Source: Pseudomonadota bacterium
Lineage (GTDB): Bacteria; Pseudomonadota; Alphaproteobacteria; Rhizobiales; Devosiaceae
Assembly (NCBI GenBank): GCA_023437755.1
Contig: JAEZFJ010000044.1
Coordinates: 1 to 5,235, forward strand
Direction: 5' to 3'
Length of the DNA stretch: 5,235 nt
The stretch's first letter is position 1. Each line of letters opens with the position of its first letter. Position numbers and translations under genes: made by a program. Shown in pieces: positions 1 to 5,235 of this stretch. The notes below the pieces were generated by a model that was given only the letters and a program-made list of their open reading frames with translations, was not told where the DNA came from and did not search any database.

Positions 1-462
1 ATCTTTGCGGCGTTCGTGATCGCCGTCATCGAGATCTTCGCCCGCTATTTCTTCAACAGGCCCACCTTCTGGGCTCACGAAACGACCACGTTTCTCATCG
101 CAGCGATCTTCCTGATCGGCGGGCCCATAGCGCTGGCACGTGACCGGCACATCCGCGTCCGCATGATCTACGACGCGGTCTCGCCGCGGAAGCGCCGGTG
201 GCTCGATATTCTGAACTCTTCGATCGCCCTGATCTTCTTTGCAGGGCTCGCCTATGCCGGCTGGATCATGTCGTCCAAGGCGGTCTTCACGCCAACCGGC
301 GAGATTCGGCTGGAGGGGACCGGCACCGCTTGGAACCCGCCCACGCCGGCGCTGCTCAAGATGCTGGTGCTGTTCTGCGTGGCTCTGATGTTCGTGCAGA
401 CCCTGCTTCATCTCATAGATGCCTTACGCCGCAAGGTTCCGGCCACGGACGGAGAAAACTAG
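1..462 (+). CDS. dctQ: TRAP transporter small permease (DctQ family), 5' end missing
   Basis: This is the small membrane subunit of a tripartite ATP-independent periplasmic (TRAP) transporter, which works with the large permease and a periplasmic binding protein in ion-driven solute uptake. The frame is open from the first base (153 visible residues), so the true start lies upstream and roughly the first 25-40 residues are missing; the GTG at position 16 lies inside the first membrane segment and is not a credible start. Visible residues 11-24 carry the family signature (E..ARYFFNRPTFW), followed by HE where many relatives have EE, then a second membrane segment (about 28-46) and the RDRHIRV loop (47-53). 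Further membrane segments lie near 70-90 and 118-138, with a WNPP motif at 111-114 before the last one. It ends in TAG one nucleotide before dctM, a typical operon arrangement. The solute is unknown. Confidence 0.92.
   Translation: MFAAFVIAVIEIFARYFFNRPTFWAHETTTFLIAAIFLIGGPIALARDRHIRVRMIYDAVSPRKRRWLDILNSSIALIFFAGLAYAGWIMSSKAVFTPTGEIRLEGTGTAWNPPTPALLKMLVLFCVALMFVQTLLHLIDALRRKVPATDGEN
451..454 (+). promoter_or_regulatory. ribosome binding site fixing the dctM start
   Basis: GGAG lies inside the last codons of dctQ, 9 nt before the ATG at 464. The same frame is open upstream to an ATG at 419, but that would overlap dctQ by 44 nt and add a charged, non-membrane extension, so 464 is preferred. 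Confidence 0.75.
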
Positions 463-463
463 C

Positions 464-1777
464 ATGGGCCTCTCTGCGCTGGGCATTGAACTTGGCTCCT
501 ACGTGCTGGTCGCCAGCATTTTTCTTCTGCTGATCACCGGGCAGCCGCTTGCCTGGGTCACTGGTGTCGTCGCCCTGATCTTCACCTTCGGATGGTTCGG
601 TGGCACGGCGCTGCCGCTTGTCACCTCGCGCATCTTCGGCTTCATCACCGAATATTCTCTGGTCGCCATCCCGATGTTCATTCTGATGGCGGCGCTGCTC
701 GACCGATCCGGCATCGCCAAGGACCTGTTCAACGGCATGCGGATCCTGGCCGGCCGGCTCCCGGGTGGCGTCGCTGTGCAAACGCTGATCGTCGCAGTGC
801 TGATGGCCGCGATGTCGGGCGTGATCGGCGGCGAGATCGTGCTGCTGGGTATCCTCGCTTTGCCGCAGATGCTGCGCCTCGGCTATGACCGCAGTCTTTC
901 CATCGGCGTCGTCGTCGCGGGTGGATCGCTCGGCACCATGATGCCGCCCTCGATCGTGCTGATCATCTACGGGCTGATCGCCAGCGTCTCGATCGCCGAC
1001 CTGTTCGTTGCCGCCATCACCCCGGCGCTGCTGCTCTTCGGCCTTTACGTCGCGTATGTGCTGTTCATTTGTCTGCGCAACCCGCAGATGGGGCCGCCGA
1101 TGTCCCGCGAGGAGATCGCCGAAGAAAGCCTCGGCAGTGCGCTGCGGGCCTTGGCGGCGCCACTGTTCATCGTCCTTGTCGTCCTTGGTTCGATCTATGG
1201 CGGCATCGCCTCGATCACCGAGGCCGCCGCCCTGGGCGTGCTCGCGGTGCTCGTCATCTCGCTGCTGCGCCGTGAACTCAACTTCCGGATGCTGCAGGAC
1301 AGCCTCACCCACACGCTCGAGACCTGCGGCATGATCATCTGGATCGGCATCGCCGCAGCGGTGCTGGTCGGCGTCTACAATCTGATGGGGGGCAACCGCT
1401 TCGTCTCGAGCGCAATCCTGAGCCTGGATGCTCCCCCGGTTGTCATCATCATGGTGATGATGCTGATCCTGCTGGTGCTCGGCATGTTCCTCGACTGGAT
1501 CGGCATAGCGTTGCTGACGCTGCCCATCTTCGTGCCGATCGTCATTCAGCTCGGCTACGATCCGATCTGGTTCGGTATCCTTTTCGCAGTGAACATGCAG
1601 GTGTCCTACCTGACCCCGCCTTTCGGGCCAGCCGCGTTCTACCTCAAGAGCGTCACCCCGAAGGACATCACCCTCCAGCACATCTACACCGCACTTCTGC
1701 CGTTCATCGCGCTGCAGCTGGTTGCTTTGGCAATAATCCTGTTCTTCCCGCCGATCGCCACCTGGGCGGTGAAATGA
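464..1777 (+). CDS. dctM: TRAP transporter large permease (DctM family)
   Basis: This 437-aa protein is the large, channel-forming membrane subunit of the TRAP transporter in the inner membrane; its length is normal for the family. It is hydrophobic throughout, with about a dozen predicted helices. Family landmarks are SLVAIPMFILMA (65-76) followed by the LAGRLPGG loop (95-102); a Gly-Ser-Leu-Gly then MMPPS segment (154-163), part of the conserved substrate/cation region; GGIASITEAAALG (246-258); LGMFLDWIGIALLTLP (339-354); and LTPPFGPAAFYLK (383-395), the mirrored second PP motif. No frameshift or missing block is seen. It starts 1 nt after dctQ with its own Shine-Dalgarno, so the two are probably cotranscribed and made together. 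Many DctM proteins carry C4-dicarboxylates, sialic acid, sugar acids or sulfonates; the permease sequence does not tell which applies here. The family call is very secure, the substrate open. Confidence 0.97.
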   Translation: MGLSALGIELGSYVLVASIFLLLITGQPLAWVTGVVALIFTFGWFGGTALPLVTSRIFGFITEYSLVAIPMFILMAALLDRSGIAKDLFNGMRILAGRLPGGVAVQTLIVAVLMAAMSGVIGGEIVLLGILALPQMLRLGYDRSLSIGVVVAGGSLGTMMPPSIVLIIYGLIASVSIADLFVAAITPALLLFGLYVAYVLFICLRNPQMGPPMSREEIAEESLGSALRALAAPLFIVLVVLGSIYGGIASITEAAALGVLAVLVISLLRRELNFRMLQDSLTHTLETCGMIIWIGIAAAVLVGVYNLMGGNRFVSSAILSLDAPPVVIIMVMMLILLVLGMFLDWIGIALLTLPIFVPIVIQLGYDPIWFGILFAVNMQVSYLTPPFGPAAFYLKSVTPKDITLQHIYTALLPFIALQLVALAIILFFPPIATWAVK

Positions 1778-1807
1778 ACGGCTGAGCCGATCAACAGGAT
1801 TGAGCCG

Positions 1808-1821
1808 GGCGGGTGCCCGCC
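1808..1821 (+). other. GC-rich hairpin between dctM and the dehydrogenase gene
   Basis: GGCGGG-TG-CCCGCC forms a stem of 5-6 G:C pairs in the 79-nt gap, 30 nt after the dctM stop and 35 nt before the next ATG. No T-run follows, so it does not look like an intrinsic terminator. It could protect the transporter mRNA end or lower expression of the downstream gene. The gap also has short direct repeats: TGAGCCG at 1783 and 1801, and GCCGATCA at 1786 and 1819. The role is inferred. Confidence 0.4.
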
Positions 1822-1856
1822 GATCAGGCCGCACCAATGGCCGAGAGGACAATTTC

Positions 1857-2987
1857 ATGGCGCTTATTCAGTACCTGACACGCATCCAGTTCGAGGCTGG
1901 AGCCATCTCCATGCTCGCCAACGAGTTGAAGCTCATGGGCGTGTCGCGGCCCCTGATTGTCACCGACAAGGGGATTGTTGCTGCTGGTGTGCTCGCCACA
2001 GCGCTGGCCAGGTCGGGGCTGAGGCAAGACACCGCCGTGTTCGACCAGACGCCGGAAAATCCCACGGAAGCAGCGGCCGTTCAGGCGTTGGACCTTTTCA
2101 AGGCTGCCGGTTGCGACAGCATCGTGGCGATCGGCGGAGGGTCGAGCATAGACTTAGGGAAGGCCGTATCACTCCTGGCTACTCACCCGGCGCCGCTGGA
2201 ACGATATGCGGTGATCCTTGGTGGCCTCGACCTGATCACTGCAAACAAGCCTCCGGTGATAGCGGTGCCGACCACCGCCGGCACCGGCAGCGAGGTTGGT
2301 CGGGCGGCGTTGCTGACGCTCGAAGATGGGCGCAAACTGGGCTTCATTTCTCCCTACATGATCCCGGACGTCGCCATCTGTGATCCGGACCTCACCCTTG
2401 GCCTGCCGCCCTATTTGACGGCGGCCACGGGCATGGACGCCGTTACTCATTGCATCGAGACGTTCCTCAGCCCGAGGTACAACCCGGTGGCCGACGCGAT
2501 TGCCCTCGACGGCCTCGCCCGTGCCACACGATGGCTCGAGCCGGCGACCAGCAACGGATCAGATCCCATCGCTCGGCGCGAGATGATGATGGCCGCGCTT
2601 CAAGGAGGACTGACCTTCCAGAAGGGCCTGGGCGCCGTGCACTCGTTGTCTCATCCACTGGGTGGTCTCAAAGGGGTCAAGCTGCACCATGGCACACTGA
2701 ATGCCGTGCTGCTGCCAGCGGTACTGCGCTTCAATGCCGTTGGCGCTGAAGAGAAGTATGCGCGTATTCGGGTCGCCATGGGTCTGCCACCGGATGCAGA
2801 CCTGGCGCGAGAACTCGGCAATCTTTCGCAACGGCTCGGACTGCCCGGCACGCTGAGCCAGATGGGGGTGGTGCCTGCCTGTTTTGAGAAGGTTGCCCAC
2901 TACGCCGTGGACGATCACTCCACCGCTTCCAATCCCAGACCCGTCACAGTTCCGGACTTCATTCGAATTCTTGAGGAGAGCTCGTGA
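1857..2987 (+). CDS. iron-containing (group III) alcohol dehydrogenase
   Basis: This 376-aa cytoplasmic protein belongs to the Fe-dependent, NAD(P)-linked alcohol dehydrogenase family (relatives include FucO, 1,3-propanediol and 4-hydroxybutyrate dehydrogenases); the length is typical. The N-terminal nucleotide-binding half has GGGSSIDLGKA at 93-103 and VPTTAGTGSEVG at 137-148. The C-terminal half holds the metal site: D194 and H198 in GMDAVTHCIE, H262 in VHSLSHPLGG, and a histidine in KLHHG (H277 or H278), with H266 matching the conserved active-site histidine. The stretch between H266 and HHG is about two residues longer than in FucO, marking a subgroup in which HHGTLNAVLLP is usual. The ATG at 1857 has GAGAGG 8 nt upstream (1843-1848); a longer frame start at 1800 would add 19 polar residues and lacks support. 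It follows dctQM in the same direction and probably oxidises the imported compound or a product of it. The exact substrate is not readable. Confidence 0.95.
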   Translation: MALIQYLTRIQFEAGAISMLANELKLMGVSRPLIVTDKGIVAAGVLATALARSGLRQDTAVFDQTPENPTEAAAVQALDLFKAAGCDSIVAIGGGSSIDLGKAVSLLATHPAPLERYAVILGGLDLITANKPPVIAVPTTAGTGSEVGRAALLTLEDGRKLGFISPYMIPDVAICDPDLTLGLPPYLTAATGMDAVTHCIETFLSPRYNPVADAIALDGLARATRWLEPATSNGSDPIARREMMMAALQGGLTFQKGLGAVHSLSHPLGGLKGVKLHHGTLNAVLLPAVLRFNAVGAEEKYARIRVAMGLPPDADLARELGNLSQRLGLPGTLSQMGVVPACFEKVAHYAVDDHSTASNPRPVTVPDFIRILEESS

Positions 2988-3058
2988 GAAGGTGACGCAG
3001 CGAAGCATGGCGGCACGCATGCTGACTTGGCGCGTTGTTCGGGCGGGCTCTGCCCCGT
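2988..3058. other. convergent intergenic gap with weak hairpins
   Basis: This 71-nt stretch separates the dehydrogenase gene (+) from the J-domain gene (-), which converge here. It contains AGCATG-N8-CATGCT (3004-3023) and a small GGGC-TCT-GCCC hairpin (3045-3055). Neither is followed by a T-tract on either strand, so no intrinsic terminator can be called. I see no gene in it. Confidence 0.35.
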
Positions 3059-3763
3059 CTAGTTGATGTGCTGGAGCAGCAGATCCCGCGCCTGGTTGAT
3101 TCTCGCGGCCAGGTAGCTCGACCCGCCCTGATCCGGATGCACCGCCTTCATCAGGTCCCGATGCGCCGTTCGGATCTGCTCCTCGGTCGCCCCGGGCTGG
3201 AGACCGAGAACCGCATACGCCTCCTCCAGGGGGTCGCGGCCTGTCGGCTGCCCTGGATCAGCCGTGGCATCCTGCTCCGCAAAGTACTCGCGCCAGCCGC
3301 TTCGATTGGCGTCGAGCCAGCTTTCGAGCAGGCTGAGGCTGTCGGGGTCTCCCTCGACTTCGGCAAGAAGGATGCGTGTCTCGGTCTCGCCAAGATCGAG
3401 CAGGTCCATGCCGGCAAACTGCCCGTTGAGGACCCGTCCGGAAACGGCGCCGGTGTCGTGATCCAGCTCCATCTCGAAGCGGTAACTGCGCACTTTGGAG
3501 GTGTTGCCCGCCTCCCCAAGTGGCCCGTCGAGCGAAATCGGTCCGAGCCGGCCGGTGCGCAGCACCGCAACACCAGCGGCGCCGGCAAACAGGGCAAGAT
3601 CGAAGCGCCGGGCGAGCAGCAGCAGCGCGGCGACGGCGACGCCGAGGCCGCCGATCAGCCAGCGCAACCCGCGTCTCACCAGTCGCGGGTCGAGACGGCG
3701 GGTCTGGTTGTAGATGGCGAGTGCGCCCAGCAGGACCAGAGCGCCCAGAAGTACATAAGTCAT
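3059..3763 (-). CDS. membrane-anchored protein with C-terminal J domain (DnaJ-like)
   Basis: This 234-aa protein has hydrophobic segments near residues 3-17 and 34-50, and possibly 55-68, so it is probably anchored in the inner membrane. A middle block (about 89-160, including EMELDHDTGAVSG and LLESWLDANRSGWREYF) matches what I know from alphaproteobacterial relatives but has no assigned fold or role. The C-terminus (about 179-234) is a J domain: YAVLGLQPGATEEQI, then the diagnostic HPD at 209-211 followed by QGGSSYLAARINQARD. The intact HPD predicts that it recruits a DnaK/Hsp70 partner and stimulates its ATPase. There is no G/F or zinc-finger region, so it is not DnaJ itself; the layout recalls Tim14/Pam18-type or DjlA-type anchored J proteins. 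Its ATG overlaps the stop of the VWA-like gene by 4 nt (ATGA) and no clear Shine-Dalgarno is seen, implying coupled translation. The J-domain call is firm; the client is unknown. Confidence 0.92.
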   Translation of the reverse strand: MTYVLLGALVLLGALAIYNQTRRLDPRLVRRGLRWLIGGLGVAVAALLLLARRFDLALFAGAAGVAVLRTGRLGPISLDGPLGEAGNTSKVRSYRFEMELDHDTGAVSGRVLNGQFAGMDLLDLGETETRILLAEVEGDPDSLSLLESWLDANRSGWREYFAEQDATADPGQPTGRDPLEEAYAVLGLQPGATEEQIRTAHRDLMKAVHPDQGGSSYLAARINQARDLLLQHIN

Positions 3764-4479
3764 GACTGCAACTGGGACAGAAGCGCTTTCGCCTGGGGGC
3801 CGCTCTGCAGCTTCAGCATGTCCCGGCCTCCGGTAGCGAAAGCTGCCACCGCCTTCAGCAAGGCCGCGAGTTCCTGCGGTGCCGAGGCATCGAAGCGGGC
3901 GTAAGCGCCCTTGCTGAGCCGGGCAAACTCGCGGAAGGCCGCCTCCACCTGCGGATCATGTCCCTCCTGAAAGATGAACAGCGGGAGGCCAAGAAGGCCG
4001 AGTTGACCGGCCTTCTCCGCCAGCACATCGGCATTCTCTTCGATGGCGTCACCCACATAGATCACGGCATTGATGCGCCGCACGGCGTGCTCGGTACGGG
4101 CGTGAGCGAAGACCTTGGAAATCTGCGTGCGCCCACCCTGGCATTGGATGCTGCTCATGAGCTTGGCCAGGCTGTCGCCGTTGAGCACCCATTTGCTGGC
4201 CCGGCACTCCCCGAAGCCGCGAAAATAGAGCAGTTGCACCTGCAGGGCGCTGGACTTTGGAATCGCCTGGAACATCTCGGCCTGCAGGGAACAGGCGAGA
4301 TCCCAGGTAGGCTGGCGGCTCAAAGTGGCATCAAGCGCGAACAGCAGGCGCCCGTCTTGCGCTGCGTTTGGCCGCGCCACCTCGCCCACCTTCTTGACGA
4401 ACGCGGCAACCTCGCCGCTGCCCCCAGCCTGAACGGAGGTGCCGGGCGCGTTGCGGGTCATCGGATCTCTTGCTGCCAT
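3760..4479 (-). CDS. VWA-domain-like protein of unknown function
   Basis: This 239-aa soluble protein has no signal peptide or membrane helix. It resembles a conserved alphaproteobacterial VWA family. After a polar N-terminus, LLFALDATLSRQPTWD (45-60) begins the fold: D50, T52 and S54 fit a DxTxS version of the metal-ion-dependent adhesion site (MIDAS). T118 in GGRTQ and D144 in VGDAIEEN can supply the remaining ligands. Other landmarks are LLYFRGFGECRASKW (83-97), QEGHDP (171-176) and a final alpha-helical tail. VWA domains of this kind usually mediate metal-dependent protein contacts, which fits a partnership with the coupled J-domain gene downstream (4-nt ATGA overlap). The start is uncertain: the ATG at 4479 has no clear ribosome site, whereas an in-frame ATG at 4461 (residue 7) has AAGAGA just before it. 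Function is unknown; the family match is from memory. Confidence 0.85.
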   Translation of the reverse strand: MAARDPMTRNAPGTSVQAGGSGEVAAFVKKVGEVARPNAAQDGRLLFALDATLSRQPTWDLACSLQAEMFQAIPKSSALQVQLLYFRGFGECRASKWVLNGDSLAKLMSSIQCQGGRTQISKVFAHARTEHAVRRINAVIYVGDAIEENADVLAEKAGQLGLLGLPLFIFQEGHDPQVEAAFREFARLSKGAYARFDASAPQELAALLKAVAAFATGGRDMLKLQSGPQAKALLSQLQS

Positions 4480-4531
4480 GTTGGGACTATGTGGATGTGA
4501 GCGGCATGCCGCAAGTGGCGACCGTTTTGCT

Positions 4532-4768
4532 TCATCGGGCCTCGTCGTCGATCAGCGTTTCGAGCAGAACCCGTATCTGTTCTGGGGTGAAGATGGCGCC
4601 CGATGTCGAAATCCAGGGAAGATCGCTGGGGCTCGCTGCGTGAGTGCCAGCGGCGATCAAGGCGTCCCTCAGGGAAGGGCATGTGCTGGCACTTGCCACC
4701 TCGAACGAGGGGGCATGCGGCACTTCCCCAGCCGGTAGCCAGATCAGGATTGCGGATTCGTTCGACAT
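4532..4768 (-). CDS. conserved-looking small protein of unknown function
   Basis: This 78-aa protein has no signal peptide or membrane segment. I do not recognise a named domain. Visible elements are ILIWLPAGE (7-15), a Ser/Thr-rich segment before SLRDALIAAG (32-41), a PWISTSGAIFTPEQI block (51-65), and an acidic C-terminal helix ending LIDDEAR. The WL.PG, SLR.AL and PWI.....TPEQI elements look like constrained protein rather than noise, and a strong GGAGGT site stands 6 nt before the ATG. It is the first gene of the leftward set, ending 52 nt before the VWA-like gene, so it is probably cotranscribed with the VWA-like and J-domain genes. The cytoplasmic location and any link to the VWA/J pair are inferred from position only. 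Confidence 0.75.
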   Translation of the reverse strand: MSNESAILIWLPAGEVPHAPSFEVASASTCPSLRDALIAAGTHAASPSDLPWISTSGAIFTPEQIRVLLETLIDDEAR

Positions 4769-4774
4769 GGCGAT

Positions 4775-4780
4775 ACCTCC
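4775..4780 (-). promoter_or_regulatory. ribosome binding site of the small leftward gene
   Basis: Read on the minus strand this is GGAGGT, a near-perfect Shine-Dalgarno, 6 nt before the ATG at 4768. It is the strongest ribosome site in the leftward set and the main evidence that this short frame is a real gene. Confidence 0.8.
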
Positions 4781-4856
4781 GGCAGGCCAACGCCTGTGGG
4801 CGCCTATAGATGCACCGCCGGTGTCCTGCGCGATCCAGTCGGTGCCGCCAGCATCC

Positions 4857-4890
4857 CCGTCACATCACTTTCATATCCAGCACCTATGCA
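4857..4890 (+). promoter_or_regulatory. candidate Pho box and -10 for ugpB
   Basis: CCGTCAC-ATCA-CTTTCAT (4857-4874) matches the PhoB direct repeat CTGTCAT-N4-CTGTCAT/C at 11 of 14 half-site bases taking the T/C option only in the second half, with the exact 4-nt spacer. A weak -10 candidate, TATGCA (4885-4890), begins 10 nt after the box, the spacing known for PhoB-activated promoters, where the box replaces the -35. Transcription would start near 4897, giving a leader of about 150 nt to the ugpB ATG. PhoB control of ugp genes under phosphate starvation is established in E. coli and described in rhizobia. The -10 itself is poor, so the promoter position is inference. Confidence 0.5.
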
Positions 4891-4952
4891 GCAGCCGACC
4901 GCGCTGGGGGCTTCCATGGCGCGCTCACTCCAACGCCGTCCGCTCGCTCGCC

Positions 4953-4991
4953 TGTTCACTTGAACATTTTAGCTTTGCGTTCGAACAAAGC
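4953..4991 (+). repeat. pair of inverted repeats upstream of ugpB, possible operator
   Basis: Two perfect inverted repeats lie 60-98 nt before the ugpB ATG: TGTTCA-CT-TGAACA (4953-4966) and GCTTTG-N8-CAAAGC (4972-4991), the latter enclosing the palindrome GTTCGAAC (4979-4986). The shared core GAACA recurs at 4962 and 4983, 21 bp apart, or two helical turns, so a regulator could bind both on one face of the DNA. The region is more AT-rich than its surroundings. A DeoR/GlpR- or LacI-type repressor sensing a glycerol-phosphate-related ligand is a reasonable guess, but no regulator gene is in the window. As RNA the second repeat could also fold within a Pho-driven leader. Confidence 0.45.
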
Positions 4992-5050
4992 ATTGCTACC
5001 ACTGAGACGAGCGGGGGCACTAAGATCCCTGCCACACCCGGAGGAATAAA

Positions 5051-5235
5051 ATGAACAAGCTAGCCCTGCTGCTGTCGACTGCCGCCACTCTCGGCCTGTC
5101 GACCGCGGCCCACGCCCAGACCGAAATCGCCTGGTGGCACGCCATGTCGGGGGAACTTGGCGCCAAGCTCGAAGCGGTTGCCCAGGGCTTCAACGACACC
5201 CAGGACGAGTACCGGATCACCCCGGTCTACAAGGG
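5051..5235 (+). CDS. ugpB: sn-glycerol-3-phosphate ABC transporter, periplasmic binding protein (3' end missing)
   Basis: Only the first 61 codons are inside the window. UgpB captures glycerol-3-phosphate (and, in studied relatives, glycerophosphodiesters) in the periplasm and delivers it to the UgpAE-UgpC ABC importer. Residues 1-22 form a Sec signal peptide: MNK, a hydrophobic Leu/Ala core, and an AHA site before Q23. The mature start, WWHAMSGELGAKL (28-40) then VAQGFN (44-49) and YRITPVYKG, closely follows the E. coli UgpB beginning (FWHSMEGELG ... LAQRFN ... YKIVPTYKG). The ATG at 5051 has GGAGGA (5040-5045) 5 nt upstream. The gene is divergent from the leftward set and is preceded by a Pho-box candidate and two inverted repeats. 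The rest of a ugpAEC operon would be expected beyond the window. Other sugar-binding proteins of this class are possible, but the WHxMxGELG block favours UgpB. Confidence 0.9.
   Translation, partial: MNKLALLLSTAATLGLSTAAHAQTEIAWWHAMSGELGAKLEAVAQGFNDTQDEYRITPVYK

Noticed and set aside
413..1858. A 481-codon open frame on the minus strand, antisense to all of dctM
   Set aside because: Its product is rich in Asp, His, Arg and Gln with no domain or hydrophobic core, as expected when a GC-rich hydrophobic gene is read backwards. dctM matches its family along its full length.
2559..3020. A 153-codon minus-strand frame under the 3' end of the dehydrogenase gene
   Set aside because: It lies antisense to the metal-binding region of a well-supported enzyme and has no ribosome site or motif that I can see.
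3040..3057. Possible terminator hairpin in the convergent gap
   Set aside because: The best stem is only 4 pairs (or 5 with a bulge), and no T-tract follows on either strand.
3035..3904. A 289-codon plus-strand frame opposite the J-domain and VWA-like genes
   Set aside because: No recognisable motif; the opposite strand encodes an intact HPD J domain and a coherent VWA-like protein. It is a shadow of high-GC coding sequence.
3958..4500. A 180-codon plus-strand frame opposite the VWA-like gene
   Set aside because: Composition looks like a reversed reading, there is no domain, and it overlaps the better supported minus-strand gene for almost its whole length.
4813..4823. Short palindrome CACCG-C-CGGTG upstream of the small leftward gene
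   Set aside because: Five-base GC-rich arms are common by chance in this base composition and no matching promoter elements surround it.
4911..4928. Second Pho-box-like pair, CTTCCAT-N4-CGCTCAC
   Set aside because: Only about 10 of 14 bases match and the central GT of the first half is lost; this level of match is easily found by chance.
4644..5054. A 136-codon plus-strand frame running across the divergent region to the ugpB start
   Set aside because: It crosses the small leftward gene, the Pho-box candidate and the inverted repeats, and has a low-complexity Ser/Pro/Ala/Arg product. The region is better explained as regulatory.

Overview
The window looks like chromosome from a GC-rich alphaproteobacterium, most likely of the Hyphomicrobiales (Rhizobiales) type. 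The basis is the high GC with GC-rich third codon positions, a TRAP dicarboxylate-type transporter, a VWA/DnaJ gene pair whose conserved blocks I recognise from that order, and a ugp-type ABC transporter gene with a PhoB-like site in front of it. No rRNA, tRNA, CRISPR, insertion sequence or phage gene is visible.

Layout. (1) Plus strand, 1-2987: the 3' part of a TRAP small permease gene (dctQ), then the complete large permease gene (dctM, 1 nt away), then, after a 79-nt gap holding a GC-rich hairpin, a complete iron-containing alcohol dehydrogenase. These probably form one catabolic operon: a hydroxylated or carboxylated compound is imported by the TRAP system and oxidised by the dehydrogenase. 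The substrate cannot be read from this window; the binding protein gene (dctP) should lie just upstream. (2) A 71-nt convergent gap, 2988-3058. (3) Minus strand, 4768-3059: a three-gene set read right to left: a 78-aa conserved-looking small protein, a 239-aa VWA-like protein, and a 234-aa membrane-anchored protein with a C-terminal J domain. The last two overlap by 4 nt (ATGA), so they are translationally coupled. No function is established for this set. (4) A 282-nt divergent regulatory region, 4769-5050, with a good Pho-box match, a possible -10 at the right distance, and two inverted repeats closer to the gene. (5) Plus strand, 5051-end: the first 61 codons of ugpB, the periplasmic sn-glycerol-3-phosphate binding protein, running off the window.

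The transporter genes at both ends are ordinary families. The least explained parts are the small protein/VWA/J-domain set and the layered control region in front of ugpB, which suggests phosphate-starvation control plus a second regulator.
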